DNA from: CAVTWH01 sp963794685
GTDB lineage: Bacteria; Actinomycetota; Actinomycetes; Mycobacteriales; Micromonosporaceae
NCBI GenBank assembly: GCA_963794685.1
Contig: CAWCFK010000004.1
Location: 124,001-188,000 of the forward strand
Length of the DNA stretch: 64,000 nt
Direction of reading: 5' to 3'
Part shown: in pieces, positions 36,694-48,294 of the stretch
Position numbering within the stretch: position 1 is the first letter of the stretch
Layout: the number at the start of each line of letters is the position of its first letter
The notes under the pieces: model-generated
What the model was told of the DNA's origin: nothing
The model's database searches: none
The model's input: only the letters and a program-made list of their open reading frames with translations
Translations under genes and position numbers: made by a program

Positions 36694-39600
36694 ATGAGTG
36701 GCGTTGCTGGATATGTCGGGCGGGACGCGGCGGCCGGTCGACGCCTGCTCGAACGGCTCGCAGCCGCCCAGTCACACCGGGGCCCGGCACAGGGCACCGC
36801 CGTCGGCAGCCTCGCCGGCATCCTGCAACTCGGCGCGGTCGCCGCCTCCGCCACCGGCCCCGGTGGCGCCCGACCGGGTACCGGCCCGCTCGGCACCGGC
36901 CGGCTGGACCCCGACCGGTCCGCAGCCGACCAACGGGGCGCCGTTGAACTTGCTGTGGCGCTGCCCGGCGCGCTGCCGGCCACCGACGGCCGGTACGCCC
37001 TGGTGCTGGACGGCGCGCTGGAGAACGCGGTCGAGTTGCGGGCCGCGCTGGCCGCCGAGGGGCACCCGGTCCCGGCCGACCCGGCCGGGACCCCCAGCAT
37101 TTCGACCGGCCCAACCGGCCCCACCGGCAGCGGTCACCGCCCCAGCCACCAGCCGAGCCACGGCAGCGCCACCGGCGGCCGGGGCGAGCCCGGTGGCCGG
37201 TCCGCCGCCCGGCACCACAGCCGGGACGCCCGGGACAGCGCGGTGGCGCTCGCCGTCTGGCGGGCCTGGGGGACGGACGGTCTGGCCCGCTGCGTGGGCA
37301 GCTTCGCGATGGTCATCGTGGACCTGCACGAGAGCACCCTGACCCTGGTCCGCGACGAACTCGGCACCCGCCCGCTCTACTTCAGTCAACCCCTCGACGG
37401 CCCCGCCCCCGAACCGGCCGCCACCGCCGGCCCGGGCTCCGACCCGGGTGCTGCCGACCAGGGCCCTGCCGACCAGGGCCCTGCTGACCCCGGCCCGGCC
37501 GACTCTGGCCCGGCTGGCTCTGGCCCGGCTGCCGGCCGCTCCGGCGCGCCCGGCGGCGAGCCCGGCGCCATTGCTCAGCCCGGCGTCGGGGCTGCCACCT
37601 GCCCTGAGCTTGATCCGGCAGCGGTCGCGGCCGAGGCTGCCGACGACGACGTGGAGATCCTGCCCAGCCGCGATCGCGGCAGCGGGCCGGTGTGGGTACT
37701 CGCCGCCAGCGAGATCCCGGCGCTGCTCGCCGCCGCCCGGCTGCCGGCCTGCCCGGACCAGGTGACCGTGTTCCGGTACCTGCGCGACGGATTCGGCCAG
37801 GCCGGTCGGCGTACCTTCTTCGCCGGAGTGAAGCGGGTGCTCGCCGGTGAGGTGGTCACCATCACCGTGGACGGGCAGGTGAGCCGGCGCCGGTACGGGC
37901 GGCTGCGCACCGACCTGGACGCCCTGGACCGGCGTACCCGGCCCGCCGACCCGGCCGCCCGGGAGCTGATCGCCGCCGAAGTCCGCCGCGCCGTGCGGGA
38001 CCGGCAGCGCGGCGCCGACGCGCTGGCCGTCGACCCGGAGTTGGCCCGGCTCGCCGGTGACCTGCCGGTGACGCCCGAACCCGCGCCGCTGGACCCGGTG
38101 GCGCTCGCCGCCGACCTGGGCCGACTGCCCGGCGTCCTCGTCGAGCCGCTGCCCGGTCCGGGCGCGTACACCAGCTACCGGCGGCTGTGCGCGGCCGGTA
38201 CCCGCGCCGACGTGGTCCTGGACGCCACCGGGGCGCGGGTGCTGCGGCTGGCCGGCGTGGCCTCGCTCGGCGTACGGGTCCGCGACCTGTGGCACCGCCG
38301 CCGCTACCCGCGGGTGCTGAGCGAGCTGCTGCGCCACCCGATCGGGGTGCTGCGCTGGTTGTGGTCCGCTGTGGTGGCCCGGCTCAATCCGTTCCTGGAC
38401 CGCAGGGTGCACCCGGTGCTGAACCTGCTCAGCCCGGCCCTGGTGCACCAGTTCGGCCGGCCGGTCCCGGCCGCCCGGACAGGGCTGCGCAGCCAGGCGC
38501 TCGACCAGCTCCCCGGCGCGCTGGAGTTCGTCGACCGGGCCGCCGGGTACGCCGGGGTGGCGCTGCGCCAGCCGCTGCTCGACGTCGAGCTGCTGCGTAC
38601 CCTCTGGATGCTGGACCCGGTGCCGAGCCCGTGGCCGGCCCCGGCCGGTGAGACCGACCAGCCCGCGCCACCCACAGTGTCTCCCCCCGCACCGCCCACC
38701 CTGCGCCGGTGGCTGGAGCAGCTCGACCCGGTGCTGTTGGAGCTGTTCCTGTCGGCCTCGTTCGGCAGCCGTGGCTACTTCAACCAGCCGCAGGTGCTGC
38801 TGGCCTACCGCTCGTACCGCAACGGGTCGACGGCGGTCGAGCCGGCGGTGTTCTGGCGGCTGGCCAGCCTGGAGCTGTGGCTGCGGTACTGGGTGGACGG
38901 CGCCGCCTCGCGGCCCGGTCAGGGCGACGATCCGGCCGCCCGCTGGGGGGCCACCTGGATCGCGCCGGCCCCGGCCAAGGGCGACTACCTGCCCAACCCG
39001 GGCCGGGAGCTGGTCACCTCCGACGGCGGTTGGGCCCGGTACCCGCTGCGTACCGAGCTGATCGACGCCGAGACCGATCTGCTCGGCCTGGCCGTCGACC
39101 GGTGCGCCGACTTCTTCGCGGCGATGCCCACCGCCGATGCCGAACTCCTCGGCGACCAGCCGTGGTTCCTCTACCTCGGCGCCACGGCGGTGTCCGTGTC
39201 ACAGGGCCGGACCGTGCCGGTGTGGCAGGTGCGGCCGAGTTGGGTGGCCGGGCTGCTGCACCGGCTGGGCGCCGGTCCGGGCCGTGGCTGGCACCCGGCC
39301 GCCACCCAGCTCGCCGTCGAGGACATGGGGGTACCCCGGCTGCTCGGCGCGACGCTGGTCGGCGCGGTTGGCCGGCTGCTGCGTCGGCGGGACTGGTTCG
39401 ACCTGGTGGCCGGGCCGGCCGCGATGGGCGTGGGTGGTCCCCGGATCGACGGCACCTACCCGGCCAGTGTCTGCGCCCGGCTCTCCCCGCTGCGCCCGTC
39501 CGTACTGGCCTGGGAGATCTCGGCGGCGGTCCGGCTGTCCCTGCCGAGGGCGGTGGCCGACCGGTTCGGCGGCACCGTGATCGTCGCGGTGGACGGCAGT

Positions 39601-40257
39601 CGCCGGCTGGTGCTCGGCCACGACACCCGGCGGCGCGCCACCCAACTGGTGACCGCCGTGCTGGACAACCCGCTCGGGCACGGCCGCGAACAGACCCCGC
39701 TGGCGATCGTCGCCGACCTGCGCAAGGGCTCCGACGCCAGTTGGGCGGAGCTGAACCTCAACACGCCGCCCGCGCCGCCGGCCTGGTGGCCGGCGGCCGT
39801 GGAGACGGTGACTGCCCGGCTCGACGCGCCGATCAGCCCGCCGATCGGGCCGCCTGTCAGCAGCGGCCCGCCGCAGTCCGAGCGGGCGCCGGCCGGCAGC
39901 TACGCCCAGCTCGACCGCAAGCCACTGAACCGGCCGCCGACCACCGTCACGACGTCGTCCGGTGCGGAAGCTACCGCCGCCACGCCGGCCGTCACCCGGA
40001 CCGTGACGTGGGCAGCCACGCCTGCCGTCACTGAGGCCGGCACGTGGGCAGCCACGCCTGCCGTCACTGAGGCCGGCACGTCGGACGTCACGGCGTCGGA
40101 CGTCACGGCGGCCGCCACGGCGGGTGCGCTGGCCGGCGCGGACCGTCGCGCGCCGTACTCCGACCGGGGCTTCGGCGGCTTCCGCTGGGAGGTGGCCGAG
40201 CCGCGGCTGGTGGTGCCGCCGTGGCGGCGGGCCGACCGGCACCGCATCCCCGGCTGA
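36694..40257 (+). CDS. Fusion of a degenerate asparagine-synthetase-like half and a CofE-like (F420-0:gamma-glutamyl ligase) half
   Basis: 1187 residues in one uninterrupted frame. It starts MSGVAGYVGRDAAAG like a class II glutamine amidotransferase, but Ser replaces the nucleophile Cys at position 2. After low-complexity linkers come asparagine-synthetase-like features: YLRDGFGQAGRRTFFAGVKRVLAGE, then ADVVLDATGARVLRLAG near 505 where active enzymes have GEGADELFGGY, and RQPLLDVELL near 624; the SGGLDS loop expected near 440 is absent. From about 760 to 1015 the pattern YPLRTELIDAETDLL, AVGRLLRRRDWFDLVAGP and DNPLGHGREQTPLAIV matches F420-0:gamma-glutamyl-ligase-like proteins. The tail has duplicated repeats. 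Role unknown; a peptide or amide bond in the envelope is a guess from its neighbours. Confidence 0.72.
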   Translation: MSGVAGYVGRDAAAGRRLLERLAAAQSHRGPAQGTAVGSLAGILQLGAVAASATGPGGARPGTGPLGTGRLDPDRSAADQRGAVELAVALPGALPATDGRYALVLDGALENAVELRAALAAEGHPVPADPAGTPSISTGPTGPTGSGHRPSHQPSHGSATGGRGEPGGRSAARHHSRDARDSAVALAVWRAWGTDGLARCVGSFAMVIVDLHESTLTLVRDELGTRPLYFSQPLDGPAPEPAATAGPGSDPGAADQGPADQGPADPGPADSGPAGSGPAAGRSGAPGGEPGAIAQPGVGAATCPELDPAAVAAEAADDDVEILPSRDRGSGPVWVLAASEIPALLAAARLPACPDQVTVFRYLRDGFGQAGRRTFFAGVKRVLAGEVVTITVDGQVSRRRYGRLRTDLDALDRRTRPADPAARELIAAEVRRAVRDRQRGADALAVDPELARLAGDLPVTPEPAPLDPVALAADLGRLPGVLVEPLPGPGAYTSYRRLCAAGTRADVVLDATGARVLRLAGVASLGVRVRDLWHRRRYPRVLSELLRHPIGVLRWLWSAVVARLNPFLDRRVHPVLNLLSPALVHQFGRPVPAARTGLRSQALDQLPGALEFVDRAAGYAGVALRQPLLDVELLRTLWMLDPVPSPWPAPAGETDQPAPPTVSPPAPPTLRRWLEQLDPVLLELFLSASFGSRGYFNQPQVLLAYRSYRNGSTAVEPAVFWRLASLELWLRYWVDGAASRPGQGDDPAARWGATWIAPAPAKGDYLPNPGRELVTSDGGWARYPLRTELIDAETDLLGLAVDRCADFFAAMPTADAELLGDQPWFLYLGATAVSVSQGRTVPVWQVRPSWVAGLLHRLGAGPGRGWHPAATQLAVEDMGVPRLLGATLVGAVGRLLRRRDWFDLVAGPAAMGVGGPRIDGTYPASVCARLSPLRPSVLAWEISAAVRLSLPRAVADRFGGTVIVAVDGSRRLVLGHDTRRRATQLVTAVLDNPLGHGREQTPLAIVADLRKGSDASWAELNLNTPPAPPAWWPAAVETVTARLDAPISPPIGPPVSSGPPQSERAPAGSYAQLDRKPLNRPPTTVTTSSGAEATAATPAVTRTVTWAATPAVTEAGTWAATPAVTEAGTSDVTASDVTAAATAGALAGADRRAPYSDRGFGGFRWEVAEPRLVVPPWRRADRHRIPG
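40006..40110. repeat. Tandem repeats in the 3' end of the fusion gene
   Basis: A 36-bp unit starting ACGTGGGCAGCCACGCCTG is present twice (40006-40077), then the 15-bp TCGGACGTCACGGCG twice (40081-40110). They encode Ala/Thr-rich tail repeats. Confidence 0.85.
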
Positions 40258-40297
40258 CCCGCCCGCCCGTCCGCGGGCCAGAGCCGCGTCGGTGCGG

Positions 40298-42282
<1,985 letters not shown>

Positions 42283-42342
42283 CCGGACTCCTCGGGGGGC
42301 TCGTGCGGCGGCGCGGTGTTCGCCGCCCGGTGCCCTTGGAGA

Positions 42343-43365
42343 CTAACGCGCTCCGGGCGCCCGCCGAACAGCGATCTTGGCGGTACGGCCGGCCGGCAAC
42401 CGGGCCGGCACGGCGTACCCGCCCGGCGCCAGCGCGGCGATCTCCCGGGTGGCCACCACGACCGGGTCCACCACCAGCACCGGCGGCAGCACCGGGACCT
42501 CCGGCACAGTCCGGACCTCCGGCTCGGGTTCGTACAGGTCCTGGGGCTTGGCGTAGCGGGTCAGGCCGAGCACCGCGCCGAGGGTGAGCAGGAAGCCCAG
42601 CACGGCCAGCCACTCCCGACCGGGTTCGATCTTGTCGCCGAGGAACAGCAGGCCGACGATCGCGGCCGGCACAGCGGAGGCGGCGTCCATCGCGGCCACC
42701 GCCGCCGTGGTGGAGCCGCGCTGCATGGCCAGGCCGAGCAGCAGTTGGCCGAGGACGGCGTAGGCGATCAGCAGGTAGAGCAGCGGGTCGCCGGCGAAGG
42801 CGCGGAAGCCGTGGTCGCCGGCGAGTGGTCGGGAGGTGACTGCGGCCGCGCCGAAGGCCAGTCCGGCGAGCAGCCCGAGAACCACCGAGCCGATCGCGCC
42901 GCGCAGCCGGGCCGCGGCGAGCCCGAGCAGCGCGATCGCGCCGAAGACCCCGATCAGCAGGATCTGGCCGGTGAAGGTGAGCCGCTGGCCGGGGGCCGGC
43001 TGCGCCGAGATGACCAGGGCGGCGACCCCGGCGCCGAGGGCGATCAGCAGGGCCACCTCGACCATCGGCAGTCGCCACTTGAGGATGAGCACACCCAGCA
43101 GCGCGGTGACGCCGAGTCCGGCGGCGGCGGCCGACTGCACCAGGAACAGCGGCAGGTCGCGGCGGGCCAGGAAGGCGAGCAGGAAGCCGAGGAACTGGCA
43201 GACCACGCCGGCCAGGTAGGTGCGGTGGCTGGCCAGTCGGATCAGCACCCCGGGGGTGAGCCGGTGCTGGGTGGGCGTGCGCGAGGCGGCGTGCGACTGG
43301 AGCAGGTTGGCGATTCCGTACACGCCGATCATGGCCGCGAGGAAGAACCAACCTGAAGAAGCCAC
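42343..43365 (-). CDS. DMT/EamA-like membrane protein
   Basis: 340 residues. About nine to ten hydrophobic helices in the first 275 residues form an EamA-like transporter (GVYGIANLLQSHAA, AMQRGSTTAAVAAMDAASAVPA in the pore-lining part). A cytoplasmic tail of 60 residues rich in Pro, Val and Glu follows. Many actinobacterial DMT proteins of this shape have no known substrate. The GTG is six bases after TATCCT, so translation is probably leaderless. The M3 peptidase gene follows it on the same strand. Confidence 0.8.
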   Translation of the reverse strand: MASSGWFFLAAMIGVYGIANLLQSHAASRTPTQHRLTPGVLIRLASHRTYLAGVVCQFLGFLLAFLARRDLPLFLVQSAAAAGLGVTALLGVLILKWRLPMVEVALLIALGAGVAALVISAQPAPGQRLTFTGQILLIGVFGAIALLGLAAARLRGAIGSVVLGLLAGLAFGAAAVTSRPLAGDHGFRAFAGDPLLYLLIAYAVLGQLLLGLAMQRGSTTAAVAAMDAASAVPAAIVGLLFLGDKIEPGREWLAVLGFLLTLGAVLGLTRYAKPQDLYEPEPEVRTVPEVPVLPPVLVVDPVVVATREIAALAPGGYAVPARLPAGRTAKIAVRRAPGAR

Positions 43366-43409
43366 CCGGGCAGGATAGACCGAGATTCTCTAGATCACCC
43401 GCGTCGAGG

Positions 43410-44210
43410 TCACCCAGAGTGTGACAAGAGGTCGAGGACATCGGTGTGCAGTGGCCCGTTGGTGGCGACCGCGCTGCCTCCGGCCGGGCCCGGAGTACCG
43501 GAAATGTCAGTAAACGTTCCACCGGCCTCGGTGACGATCGGAACCAGCGCCGCGAGGTCCCACAGCGACAGTTCCGGCTCCACCATGATGTCCACGGCAC
43601 CCTCAGCGACCAGCATGTAGCCGTAGAAGTCCCCATACGCCCGGCTGCGCCAGGTACGCCGCATGATGTCCAGCATTCCGGGCAGCCGGCCGATCTCCTC
43701 CCAGGACGGCAGGCTGGCGTAGCAGAACGAGGCGTCGGCGAGCCGCTGGACGCCGGAGACCCGGATCGGCGTCGCCGCTGCGGTGTGCCGGCCTGCATAC
43801 GCTCCGTGACCGAGCGCTGCCCACCACCGTCGACCCAGCGCCGGCGCGGAGACCAGCCCGACCACCGCCCGGTCGCCCTCCATCAGCGCGATCAGGGTGG
43901 CCCAGATGGGTACCCCGCGGATGAAGTTCTTGGTTCCGTCGATCGGGTCGATCACCCAGCGCCGCGAGCCCGGCCCGGCAGCCGCCTCGCGCGCCCCGAA
44001 CTCCTCGCCCAGCACCCCGTCGCGCGGTCGGGTCCTTGCCAGCGTCGCCCGCATCGCCTTCTCCACCGCGGTGTCCGCGTCGGAGACCGGAGTCAGGTCG
44101 GGCTTGGCCCGTACATGCAGATCCAGTGCCCGGAAACGGGCCATCGAGATGGAATCCGCGGTATCCGCGAGGACGTGGGCCAGGGCGAGGTCGTCGGAGT
44201 ACCGCGTCAT
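43410..44210 (-). CDS. hisN: Histidinol-phosphatase of the inositol-monophosphatase type
   Basis: 266 residues. The metal site WVIDPIDGTKNFIRG (about 86-100), the upstream Glu pair GVLGEEFG (about 66-73) and the downstream WDLAALVPIVTEAGG (about 218) are the FIG superfamily motifs. The version with TKNFIRG and RSRAYGDFYGYMLVAEG is that of actinobacterial HisN, which removes phosphate from histidinol phosphate in histidine synthesis. The ATG lies six bases after TAGGTT. Proximity to rsgA and aroA matches the order known in streptomycetes, as I recall it. An inositol phosphatase cannot be ruled out. Confidence 0.85.
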   Translation of the reverse strand: MTRYSDDLALAHVLADTADSISMARFRALDLHVRAKPDLTPVSDADTAVEKAMRATLARTRPRDGVLGEEFGAREAAAGPGSRRWVIDPIDGTKNFIRGVPIWATLIALMEGDRAVVGLVSAPALGRRWWAALGHGAYAGRHTAAATPIRVSGVQRLADASFCYASLPSWEEIGRLPGMLDIMRRTWRSRAYGDFYGYMLVAEGAVDIMVEPELSLWDLAALVPIVTEAGGTFTDISGTPGPAGGSAVATNGPLHTDVLDLLSHSG

Positions 44211-44315
44211 GTCCGCAACCTAGCCGATGCCGGCCGATCCCCCCGCCACCGCGCCGCCCACAGCACCGCTGCAAACCGGGTTGGGTACCCGATCGGAGCG
44301 CAGTACGGTCGCAGG

Positions 44316-44849
44316 ATGCTTGCCGAGGACGTGATCGGGCTACTGGCCGAACAGGACCGCCTGCGGGTGTACGCCGCCGTGGTCCTGGGCGCGGCAACCC
44401 CCGCCGAAGTGGCGACCGTCACCGGGCTGCCGCTGCGCACGGTGACCCGGGCGGTGCACCGACTGTTCCAGGGTGGCCTGCTGACGCACGCCGACGGCGG
44501 GCTGCGCGCCGACGCCGGGATGTTCAAGGAGGCCGCCCGACAGGCCGCCCCGGCCGAGGTTGACGAGCCGCTGGACCCGGACCGGGCCAAGGCCGCCGTG
44601 CTGCGCACCTTCATCCGGGACGGCCGGCTGCAGCAGATCCCGATGGCCCGCGCCAAGCGGCTGATCGTGCTGGAGCACCTGGCCGCCGCCTTCGAACCGG
44701 GCGTGCGCTACCCCGAGGCCGAGGTGAACGCGATCCTGCGCGCCTGGCACGACGACCACGCCGCGCTGCGCCGGTACCTGGTCGACGAGGGCCTGCTCTC
44801 CCGCGAATCCGGCGTGTACTGGCGCTCCGGCGGCCCGGTCACCCTCTGA
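44316..44849 (+). CDS. DUF2087 domain protein with N-terminal winged helix
   Basis: 177 residues. The first 60 form an ArsR-like helix-turn-helix (EVATVTGLPLRTVTRAVHRL). The last 75 are DUF2087: IPMARAKRLIVLEHLAA, RYPEAEVNAILRAWHDDHAALRRYLVDEGLL. Such proteins are thought to be transcription regulators, and the effector is unknown. The ATG lies six bases after TACGGT. It is divergent from hisN over 105 bp. Confidence 0.83.
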   Translation: MLAEDVIGLLAEQDRLRVYAAVVLGAATPAEVATVTGLPLRTVTRAVHRLFQGGLLTHADGGLRADAGMFKEAARQAAPAEVDEPLDPDRAKAAVLRTFIRDGRLQQIPMARAKRLIVLEHLAAAFEPGVRYPEAEVNAILRAWHDDHAALRRYLVDEGLLSRESGVYWRSGGPVTL

Positions 44850-44917
44850 TCCCGGCCGCCCTGATTCCTGTTTCGCTGATCCCGACCGGTCGGGTCGCTG
44901 CCGCGGTCTGAGCCCGG

Positions 44918-46041
44918 TCAGCCTCGGAAGCCGGCGTCCGAGCCCCGGAAGCCGGCGTCCGGGTCCTGGGGCTGGCCGTCCGGGTCGGAGTCGAGGATCG
45001 TGGCGGGGTCGGCGGCGCCGGACTGGGAGGCGAGCAGCCGGCGGAACGATGCCAGCCGGCGGGCGTCCGCGCCGCCGGCAGCCACCAGGGCGTCCAGCCC
45101 GCACTGGCCGTCGCCGCCGGTGTGGTCACAGCCGGGCGGGCAGTTGACCGACGCCTCCACCAGGTCCGGGAAGCCGTGCAGCAGGCTGTTCGCGTCGACG
45201 TGGGCGAGCCCGAACGAGCGGATACCCGGGGTGTCGATGATCCAGCCCTGGTGGCCGGGGAGCGGCAGGGCCACCGCGCTGGTCGAAGTGTGCCGGCCCT
45301 TGCCGACCGCGCTGACCACGCCGACCCGCCGGTCGGTACCCGGGATGAGCCGGTTCACCAGCGTCGACTTGCCCACCCCGGAGTGTCCGATGAGGACGGA
45401 CATCCGCCCGGTCAACTCGGCCAGCAGTGGCGCCAGGTCGCCGTCCGGCCGGGTGAGCACATGCGGCAGGTCGAGTTCGGCGTAGTAGTTCAGCAGCGCG
45501 GCCGGGTCGCCCAGATCCGCCTTGGTGAGCAGCAGCAGCGGCTCGATCTCGGCGTCGTACGCGGCCACCAGGCACCGGTCGATGAAGCCGGTACGCGGTG
45601 GCGGGTCGGCCAGCGCGCTGACGATCACGAGCTGGTCGGCGTTGGCCACCACCACCCGTTCGGTACGCCCCTCGGGGGTGGTGTCGTCGTCGTCGGCGGT
45701 CCGCCGCAGCACCGAGCTGCGCTCCTCGATCCGCACGATCCGGGCCAGCGAGCCGGTCGCCCCGGTCACGTCGCCGACCAGGGCCACCCGGTCGCCGACC
45801 ACCACGCCGCGCCGGCCGAGTTCCCGGGCCCGCATCGCGACCACCGGGTGCCCGTCGACGTCACAGGTGTACCGGCCGCGGTCGACGGCGACCACCAGCC
45901 CGGCGTCCGCGCCGGTGTGCTGTGGCCGGGTCCGGGTACGCGGGCGGGACGAGGGGGACGGCCGGATCCGGACGTCGTCCTCGTCGTACTCGCGTCGCCG
46001 CCCGGTCAGGGCCGGCCGTCCCGTCGAGAGCGGGCGGTCAT
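44918..46041 (-). CDS. rsgA: Ribosome small-subunit-dependent GTPase A (frameshift near start)
   Basis: The GTPase motifs occur in the circularly permuted order of RsgA: TKAD (G4) first, then GHSGVGKST (G1) and IIDTPGIRSFG (G3), then a zinc-binding end with CPPGCDHTGGDGQC. RsgA helps finish the 30S subunit. The N-terminal OB fold starts VVAVDRGRYTCDVDG. The ATG at 46041 overlaps the aroA stop (ATGA), but that frame stops after 11 codons; the body begins in another frame at ALTGRRREYDEDD, so one base is probably wrong near 46010-46018. The 3' end carries an 18-bp duplication coding DAGFRG. Confidence 0.88.
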
Positions 46042-47330
46042 CCGCGCCCGCCGACCAGGTCGGCCCACAACTGCGGGAACTCCGGCATGGTCTTCGAGGT
46101 ACAGGCCACATCGGTGACCTCGATCCCGGGCACCAGCAGCCCGATGATCGCGGCGGCGTGCGCCATCCGGTGATCGGCGTAGGTCTCGAACACCCCGCCG
46201 CGCAGCGCCTTCGGGTAGATCGCCAGCCCGTCTTCCAACTCCTCGACCTCGGCGCCCAGCCCGGTCAGCTCGCGGGCCAGCGCGCCGATCCGGTCGGTCT
46301 CGTGGCCCCGGATGTGCCCGACTCCGGTCAGCCGGGACGGCGAGTCGGCCAGTGCTGCCAGCGCCACCAGCGCCGGGGTCAGCTCGCCCACCTCGGACAG
46401 GTCGGCGTTGAGTCCGTGCACCACGCCCCGGCCGCGCACGGTCAGCCCGTCGCCGGTCAGCTCGCACTCCGCGCCCATCTCGGTGAGCAGCGCGCGGAGC
46501 TGGTCGCCGGGCTGGGTGGTGTGCCGGGGCCAGCCGGGCACCGTCACCGTGCCCCCGGTGACCAGGGCGGCGGCCAGGAACGGGGCGGCCCCGGAGAGGT
46601 CCGGCTCGATCTGCCAGGCCCGGCCGGTGAGCCGACCCGGTTCGACCCGCCACACGTCGGGGGTCTCGTCGTCCACGGCCGCGCCGGCCTCGCGCAGCAT
46701 CTGCACCGTCATCCGCAGGTGCGGCGCGGACGGCACCGGCGGCCCGACGTGCCGGACGAGCACGCCCGCGTCGAACTCGGGGGCCGCCAGCAGCAGCCCG
46801 GAGACGAGTTGGCTGGAGGCGCTGGCGTCGATGGTGACCTCGCCGCCGGGTACCGAGCCGCCGCCGTGCACGGTGAGCGGCAGCCCACCGGTCGGCGAGG
46901 CGTCGATGCGGGCGCCGAGGGAGTTGAGCGCGGCGATCAGCGCGCCGAGCGGGCGGGTACGGGCGTGCGGGTCGCCGTCGAAGGTGACCTCGCCGTCGGC
47001 GAGCGCGGCGACCGGCGGCAGGAACCGCATCACGGTGCCGGCCAGCCCGGCGTCCACGTGCGCCGGCCCGACCAGGCGACGCGGCCTGACTGTCCACTCG
47101 TCGTCACCGGTGGACACCTGGGTACCCAGCGCGCGCAGGCCGGCGGCCATCAGTTCGGTGTCCCGGGCACGCAACGGCGCGTGCAGGGTGGAGGCATCCA
47201 CCGAGATGCCGGCGAGCACCAGGGCACGGGCGGTCATCGACTTGGAACCGGGCAGCGGCACGGTGGCCGTCACCGGCCCGGCCGCGGTCGGCGCGGTCCA
47301 CGGACTGCGGGTGGGAGTTGTCTCGGGCAC
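46038..47330 (-). CDS. aroA: 3-phosphoshikimate 1-carboxyvinyltransferase (EPSP synthase)
   Basis: 430 residues, complete. Signature segments are LPGSKSMTARALVLAG near residue 26, AGTVMRFLPPVAAL near 96 and the late HETDRIGALARELTGLG and ADHRMAHAAAIIGL. The enzyme transfers enolpyruvate from PEP to shikimate-3-phosphate in aromatic amino-acid synthesis. GTG start six bases after CAGACT. The stop overlaps the rsgA start, so aroA and rsgA form an operon, as in other actinobacteria. Confidence 0.96.
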   Translation of the reverse strand: MPETTPTRSPWTAPTAAGPVTATVPLPGSKSMTARALVLAGISVDASTLHAPLRARDTELMAAGLRALGTQVSTGDDEWTVRPRRLVGPAHVDAGLAGTVMRFLPPVAALADGEVTFDGDPHARTRPLGALIAALNSLGARIDASPTGGLPLTVHGGGSVPGGEVTIDASASSQLVSGLLLAAPEFDAGVLVRHVGPPVPSAPHLRMTVQMLREAGAAVDDETPDVWRVEPGRLTGRAWQIEPDLSGAAPFLAAALVTGGTVTVPGWPRHTTQPGDQLRALLTEMGAECELTGDGLTVRGRGVVHGLNADLSEVGELTPALVALAALADSPSRLTGVGHIRGHETDRIGALARELTGLGAEVEELEDGLAIYPKALRGGVFETYADHRMAHAAAIIGLLVPGIEVTDVACTSKTMPEFPQLWADLVGGRG

Positions 47331-47389
47331 GGGTACAGTCTGCCGGTTGGGTCTGACGGGTGGCTCGGCGGTGGTTTAGATTTCCCGCC

Positions 47390-48148
47390 ATGTGTGGCCG
47401 GTACGCGACAACCCGGACGGCGATCGACCTCAGCGCGCTGTTCGAGGCGCTGGCCGAGACCGACCCGCTGACCCCTACCTGGAACGCCGCCCCCACCGAC
47501 GCGGTGCCCTTCATCCGGGTGGTCGACGCCCCACCGGCCACCGGTCCGCAGGCCGGCTCGGGGGATGACCGGGCGGCCGCCCACCGGGTGCTGCGGACGG
47601 CCCGGTGGGGGCTGGTGCCGCACTGGTCGAAGGACGCCCGGGGCGCCGCTCGGATGATCAACGCAAGGGCCGAGACGATTGCCGGCACCCCTGCCTTCGC
47701 CCGTTCATTCGCCCAGCGCCGCTGCCTGATCCCGGCCGACGGCTGGTACGAGTGGCAGCGCGCCGACGGCCGCCGCCAGCCCTACTACCTCACCCCCCGG
47801 GACGGCGGGGTGCTCGCCTTCGCCGGCATCTGGGCCCGCTGGCGTTCGGCGCCGGCCCCGGACGGCACCGTCACGGACCTGGTGACCTGCGCCATCGTCA
47901 CGATGGCGGCGGCCGGCGAGCTGGCTGCGGTGCACGACCGGATGCCGTTGTTCCTCGAACCGCAGCGGTGGTCGTCGTGGCTGCGCGGCGAGCCGACGCC
48001 GGAACTGCTCCGGCCGCCGTCTCCACAGCGAGTAACCGAGATCGAAATTCGACCCGTCGGGCCGGCCGTCGGAAACGTCCGGAACAACGGTCCCGCGCTC
48101 GTTCAGCGGGTAAAGACAACAGTCGATTTAACGCTTTTCGATCTATAG
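47390..48148 (+). CDS. SOS-response-associated peptidase (SRAP/HMCES family)
   Basis: 252 residues starting MCGRYATT, where Cys 2 forms the thiazolidine link with abasic sites in single-stranded DNA. WNAAPTDAVP, RARWGLVPHW-like sequence (ARWGLVPHWSKDA), INARAETI, CLIPADGWYEW with the active Glu, and AVHDRMPLFL with the active His are all present. The protein shields abasic sites from cleavage. The ATG follows TAGATT by seven bases. It is divergent from aroA, an arrangement also found in mycobacteria. Confidence 0.93.
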   Translation: MCGRYATTRTAIDLSALFEALAETDPLTPTWNAAPTDAVPFIRVVDAPPATGPQAGSGDDRAAAHRVLRTARWGLVPHWSKDARGAARMINARAETIAGTPAFARSFAQRRCLIPADGWYEWQRADGRRQPYYLTPRDGGVLAFAGIWARWRSAPAPDGTVTDLVTCAIVTMAAAGELAAVHDRMPLFLEPQRWSSWLRGEPTPELLRPPSPQRVTEIEIRPVGPAVGNVRNNGPALVQRVKTTVDLTLFDL

Positions 48149-48294
48149 TTTCCTGATTTGTCCCCCTAATTTTGCGTGGCAACTGTGTGCACACCCTTGT
48201 CACCGTCACCTGTAGTGCGATAGAACACAGCGCCGGGCATGCTACGGAACCCGTCGTAGTTCTCGATCACCCGGCCCCACGGGGGAGGTGGGGG

